From the NCBI GenBank assembly GCA_024276815.1, contig JAJRWM010000176.1, forward strand, positions 1 to 15,627: a stretch of DNA of 15,627 nt. Reading direction: 5' to 3'. A program made the position numbers and the translations under genes. Shown here one piece after another: positions 13,625-15,627 of this stretch (position 1 is the stretch's first letter; the number at the start of each line of letters is the position of its first letter). The DNA comes from a bacterium. GTDB lineage: Bacteria > JACRDZ01 > JAJRWM01. The notes below the pieces were generated by a model. That model did not search any database and was not told the DNA's origin. It worked only from the letters and a program-made list of their open reading frames with translations.

Positions 13625-15577
13625 ATGTTTGGTCTTTCTTTTTTGAATCCTTTGCTTCTTCTGGGGACGCTCGCTTCGCTGATTCCCCTGCTGATTCATT
13701 TTTTATCAAAAAAAGAACCCGTGCCGCAAGTTTTTTCCACCCTGCGGTTTTTAAAAGAAGCCGCGGAAACAGTTCAGCGGCGCTGGCGAGTTCGCAATTT
13801 TTTACTGCTGTTGGTCAGAATGTTGATTATCGCTCTGCTGGCTTTTCTTTTCGCCCGGCCGGCGATCACCCGTTCGACTTTGACCAGGGTGCGGAACATA
13901 GCGCTAATTATTGATAATTCGCCCAGTATGGCCTTTCACTCCAACGAGGAAAGCCGGTTTTCAGAGGCCAGGAAAGTAGCGGTAAAAATACTCAGGGACC
14001 TGGACGAAAGCTCGCGGGCGTTAGTCGCTCCGCTTTTAACCGGGGATAAATCCAGCCTGGTTTTCCGGCGCAACTCCGAAGAACTGGTTCGTGACATTAA
14101 CGACCTGCGGTTGGGAAGGTCCGCCGGCAATTTCTTTGAGCTGCTGAGCCTGGTAACCCGGCAGGCAAACCAACAAAACGTTCAACTGGAGAAAATATAT
14201 TTTATTACCGACCGCCAGCAAAGCGTTTTCAACCAGGTAAAGCCTGAACTCGGCAAAACAACCGTACCGATATCAGTTATTTTGGCTGGCGAAGAACATT
14301 ACCGCAATGCCGCGGTATTGGGATTGCGTAGTCGCTCCCCTTTTCACTTCGAAGGAGCGCCGGAAAGTTTTTCGCTGGAGCTTGGAGCCTGGTCTTCAGA
14401 TTCGGTTAGCCAGGCCAATGTTTTGGCGGTCAGCGTTAATGGGGAAAAAAAGATACAGACCCCGATCAGTCTTGACCAGTCAAAAACCACCCGTAATTTC
14501 AGTTACACCTTTACCCGTCCCGGCCAACGCCTGATTACCATAGAACTGGATGATGACGGTTTGAAGGAAGACAATAAATTTTCCCGGTTGATTGAGGTAA
14601 GCCCACGGCCCAGAGTTTTGCTGGTCAGTGAAAAGGATGATCTGTCAGCCAAGCGCGCCGCTTTTTACCTGAAAGGAGCGCTGACGACTTCCTTCGCCGA
14701 CCAGGAACGCCTGGTTGATTTAATGCTGATCCCGCCGGAAAAACTGGCCAGCCACAATCTCTTGAGTTTTAACCTGGTGATTTACGCCGGCTTGCGTCAG
14801 CTCACCCGTTCAGCGCGGATAATGCTGGAAGATTTTGTCAGCGCGGGAGGCAGTCTCTTGTTGTTGCCGGATGAAAATATCGATCTAACCATAATCAACA
14901 ATGAACTTTCGGGAGCGAACCGGCGTTACCGGGGGCTTCTGCCGGCGAAACTGGCCAGTCGGACAAAACCTCCCAAGCCGTTGAAACTTCAGGTTGAAAA
15001 CTGGAAACATCCCTTATTCCAAAGTGTTAGCGAGGCCAGGGAGACCATTTTCAAGACCGCCAGCTATTATGAATACCTTGCCCTTGGAACTGATTTTTCT
15101 GACGATGTGACCATTCTGGCCCGCTACAGCGATCAGGCGCCGGCGATCCTGATGAAGAAATTCGGGGAAGGGCGGGTGGTTTTTTCGACGACTTCCTGGG
15201 GCGGGAACTGGAACAACCTGGTATCCAGCCCCGAGTTTTTGCCCCTGGTTTTCCAGTTGACCTATTACCTGAGCCAGCCCCCCCTGACGGCGGCTCCTTC
15301 AGACGAGGTTGCCAGTTCTCAATCGGCGATAGAGAATTTTCCGCCGTTCGAATCAGATCTGACCATGGTTACGCTGAAGACTTTAAAAAAGAATTATCCC
15401 CGGTTTAACTGGAGTTTTGGTTTTACTGAGCGGGCCGCGCCAAGGAATCGTCTTAAAATGTCCCGGCGTGAAATAGATATCCCGATTTTAGTGATGATTA
15501 TCATATTGATGTTTACCGAGGCCCTCTTGACGCATCGCGTGGAAAAGTCCTATGAACATAAAAACCTTGATTTTTAA
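13625..15577 (+). CDS. BatA-like membrane protein: double transmembrane N-terminus, VWA domain, amidotransferase-like region
   Basis: 650 residues. Two hydrophobic helices at about 7-27 and 59-78 flank a basic cytoplasmic loop (PQVFSTLRFLKEA), the N-terminal double-transmembrane pattern of BatA proteins. A VWA domain follows with MIDAS motif DNSPS at 97-101. The middle is beta-rich, then about 330-560 resembles the glutamine-amidotransferase-like region of large BatA homologues (VLLVSEKDD, NLVIYAGLRQL, GGSLLLLPDE, FGEGRVVFSTTSWGG); no catalytic Cys-His pair is evident, so it is probably a non-enzymatic fold. A last hydrophobic helix at about 617-636 would anchor the C-terminus. Thus most of the protein should lie outside the cytoplasm. 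The ATG directly follows the DUF58 stop, with GGAGG upstream. The stop lies inside the next gene. Confidence 0.88.
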   Translation: MFGLSFLNPLLLLGTLASLIPLLIHFLSKKEPVPQVFSTLRFLKEAAETVQRRWRVRNFLLLLVRMLIIALLAFLFARPAITRSTLTRVRNIALIIDNSPSMAFHSNEESRFSEARKVAVKILRDLDESSRALVAPLLTGDKSSLVFRRNSEELVRDINDLRLGRSAGNFFELLSLVTRQANQQNVQLEKIYFITDRQQSVFNQVKPELGKTTVPISVILAGEEHYRNAAVLGLRSRSPFHFEGAPESFSLELGAWSSDSVSQANVLAVSVNGEKKIQTPISLDQSKTTRNFSYTFTRPGQRLITIELDDDGLKEDNKFSRLIEVSPRPRVLLVSEKDDLSAKRAAFYLKGALTTSFADQERLVDLMLIPPEKLASHNLLSFNLVIYAGLRQLTRSARIMLEDFVSAGGSLLLLPDENIDLTIINNELSGANRRYRGLLPAKLASRTKPPKPLKLQVENWKHPLFQSVSEARETIFKTASYYEYLALGTDFSDDVTILARYSDQAPAILMKKFGEGRVVFSTTSWGGNWNNLVSSPEFLPLVFQLTYYLSQPPLTAAPSDEVASSQSAIENFPPFESDLTMVTLKTLKKNYPRFNWSFGFTERAAPRNRLKMSRREIDIPILVMIIILMFTEALLTHRVEKSYEHKNLDF

Positions 15578-15627
15578 TCCGCCCGTTGCCGGCGAACTTT
15601 TAATTGTACTCGCCGCTCTGCTGGCGG
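15552..15627 (+). CDS. Start of a further gene of the DUF58/BatA cluster, cut by the window edge
   Basis: ATG at 15552 opens a frame that stays open to the window end (25 codons), overlapping the BatA-like gene by 26 bases. GGAAAAG at 15541-15547 is well placed upstream. The visible residues lead into a hydrophobic stretch (GELLIVLAALLA), consistent with a membrane protein. In comparable clusters the gene after BatA often encodes another membrane protein of the same system, but the fragment is too short to assign. Confidence 0.6.
   Translation, partial: MNIKTLIFNPPVAGELLIVLAALLA

Overview
This is a continuous bacterial chromosomal segment with dense gene packing, moderate GC, Shine-Dalgarno-led genes and some TTG and GTG starts. 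No rRNA, tRNA, CRISPR array, insertion sequence or prophage gene is visible. Conserved housekeeping genes are mixed with families typical of deep or uncultivated bacterial lineages: an archaeal-type TatD-like hydrolase, an AIM24 protein and a DUF58/BatA pair. The sequence alone does not fix the taxon. Two convergent or divergent junctions carry little regulatory DNA, and the longest gene-poor stretch is about 265 bases.

Region 1 (1-2557, plus strand) holds the 3' part of rsmI (16S rRNA methyltransferase), a TIM-barrel sugar-phosphate isomerase/AP-endonuclease-like protein with a TTG start overlapping rsmI, a membrane-anchored PsbP-like protein and a TatA-type translocase subunit. Overlaps and short gaps suggest one transcript. 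Region 2 (2568-5903) is mixed. It has a TatD-like hydrolase (minus), an AIM24-family protein (plus), a minus-strand pair (class I methyltransferase, then a two-ribbon zinc protein), a GC-rich palindrome between convergent genes, and a small unidentified ORF.

Region 3 (about 5842-12726, plus strand) is the most notable part. Behind a good sigma70-like promoter lie cheW, a CheA-REC hybrid kinase, cheB, a REC-sensor-GGDEF diguanylate cyclase and a CheR with four TPR repeats. This gene set matches the logic of the Wsp chemosensory system, which controls cyclic-di-GMP synthesis through a phosphorylated diguanylate cyclase. Here, however, there is no chemoreceptor gene, no second CheW and no stand-alone CheY in the cluster, and the cyclase has an extra domain between REC and GGDEF.

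Region 4 (12719-15627, plus strand) overlaps the end of cheR by 8 bases. It encodes a DUF58 protein with a von Willebrand A site, a BatA-like double-transmembrane VWA protein and the start of a third, overlapping gene. Such genes normally follow a MoxR AAA+ ATPase, which is absent here. The chemosensory/c-di-GMP genes and the DUF58/BatA genes therefore appear to form one long, tightly coupled operon. The inference, untested, is that the two modules are co-expressed and may act together at the cell envelope.
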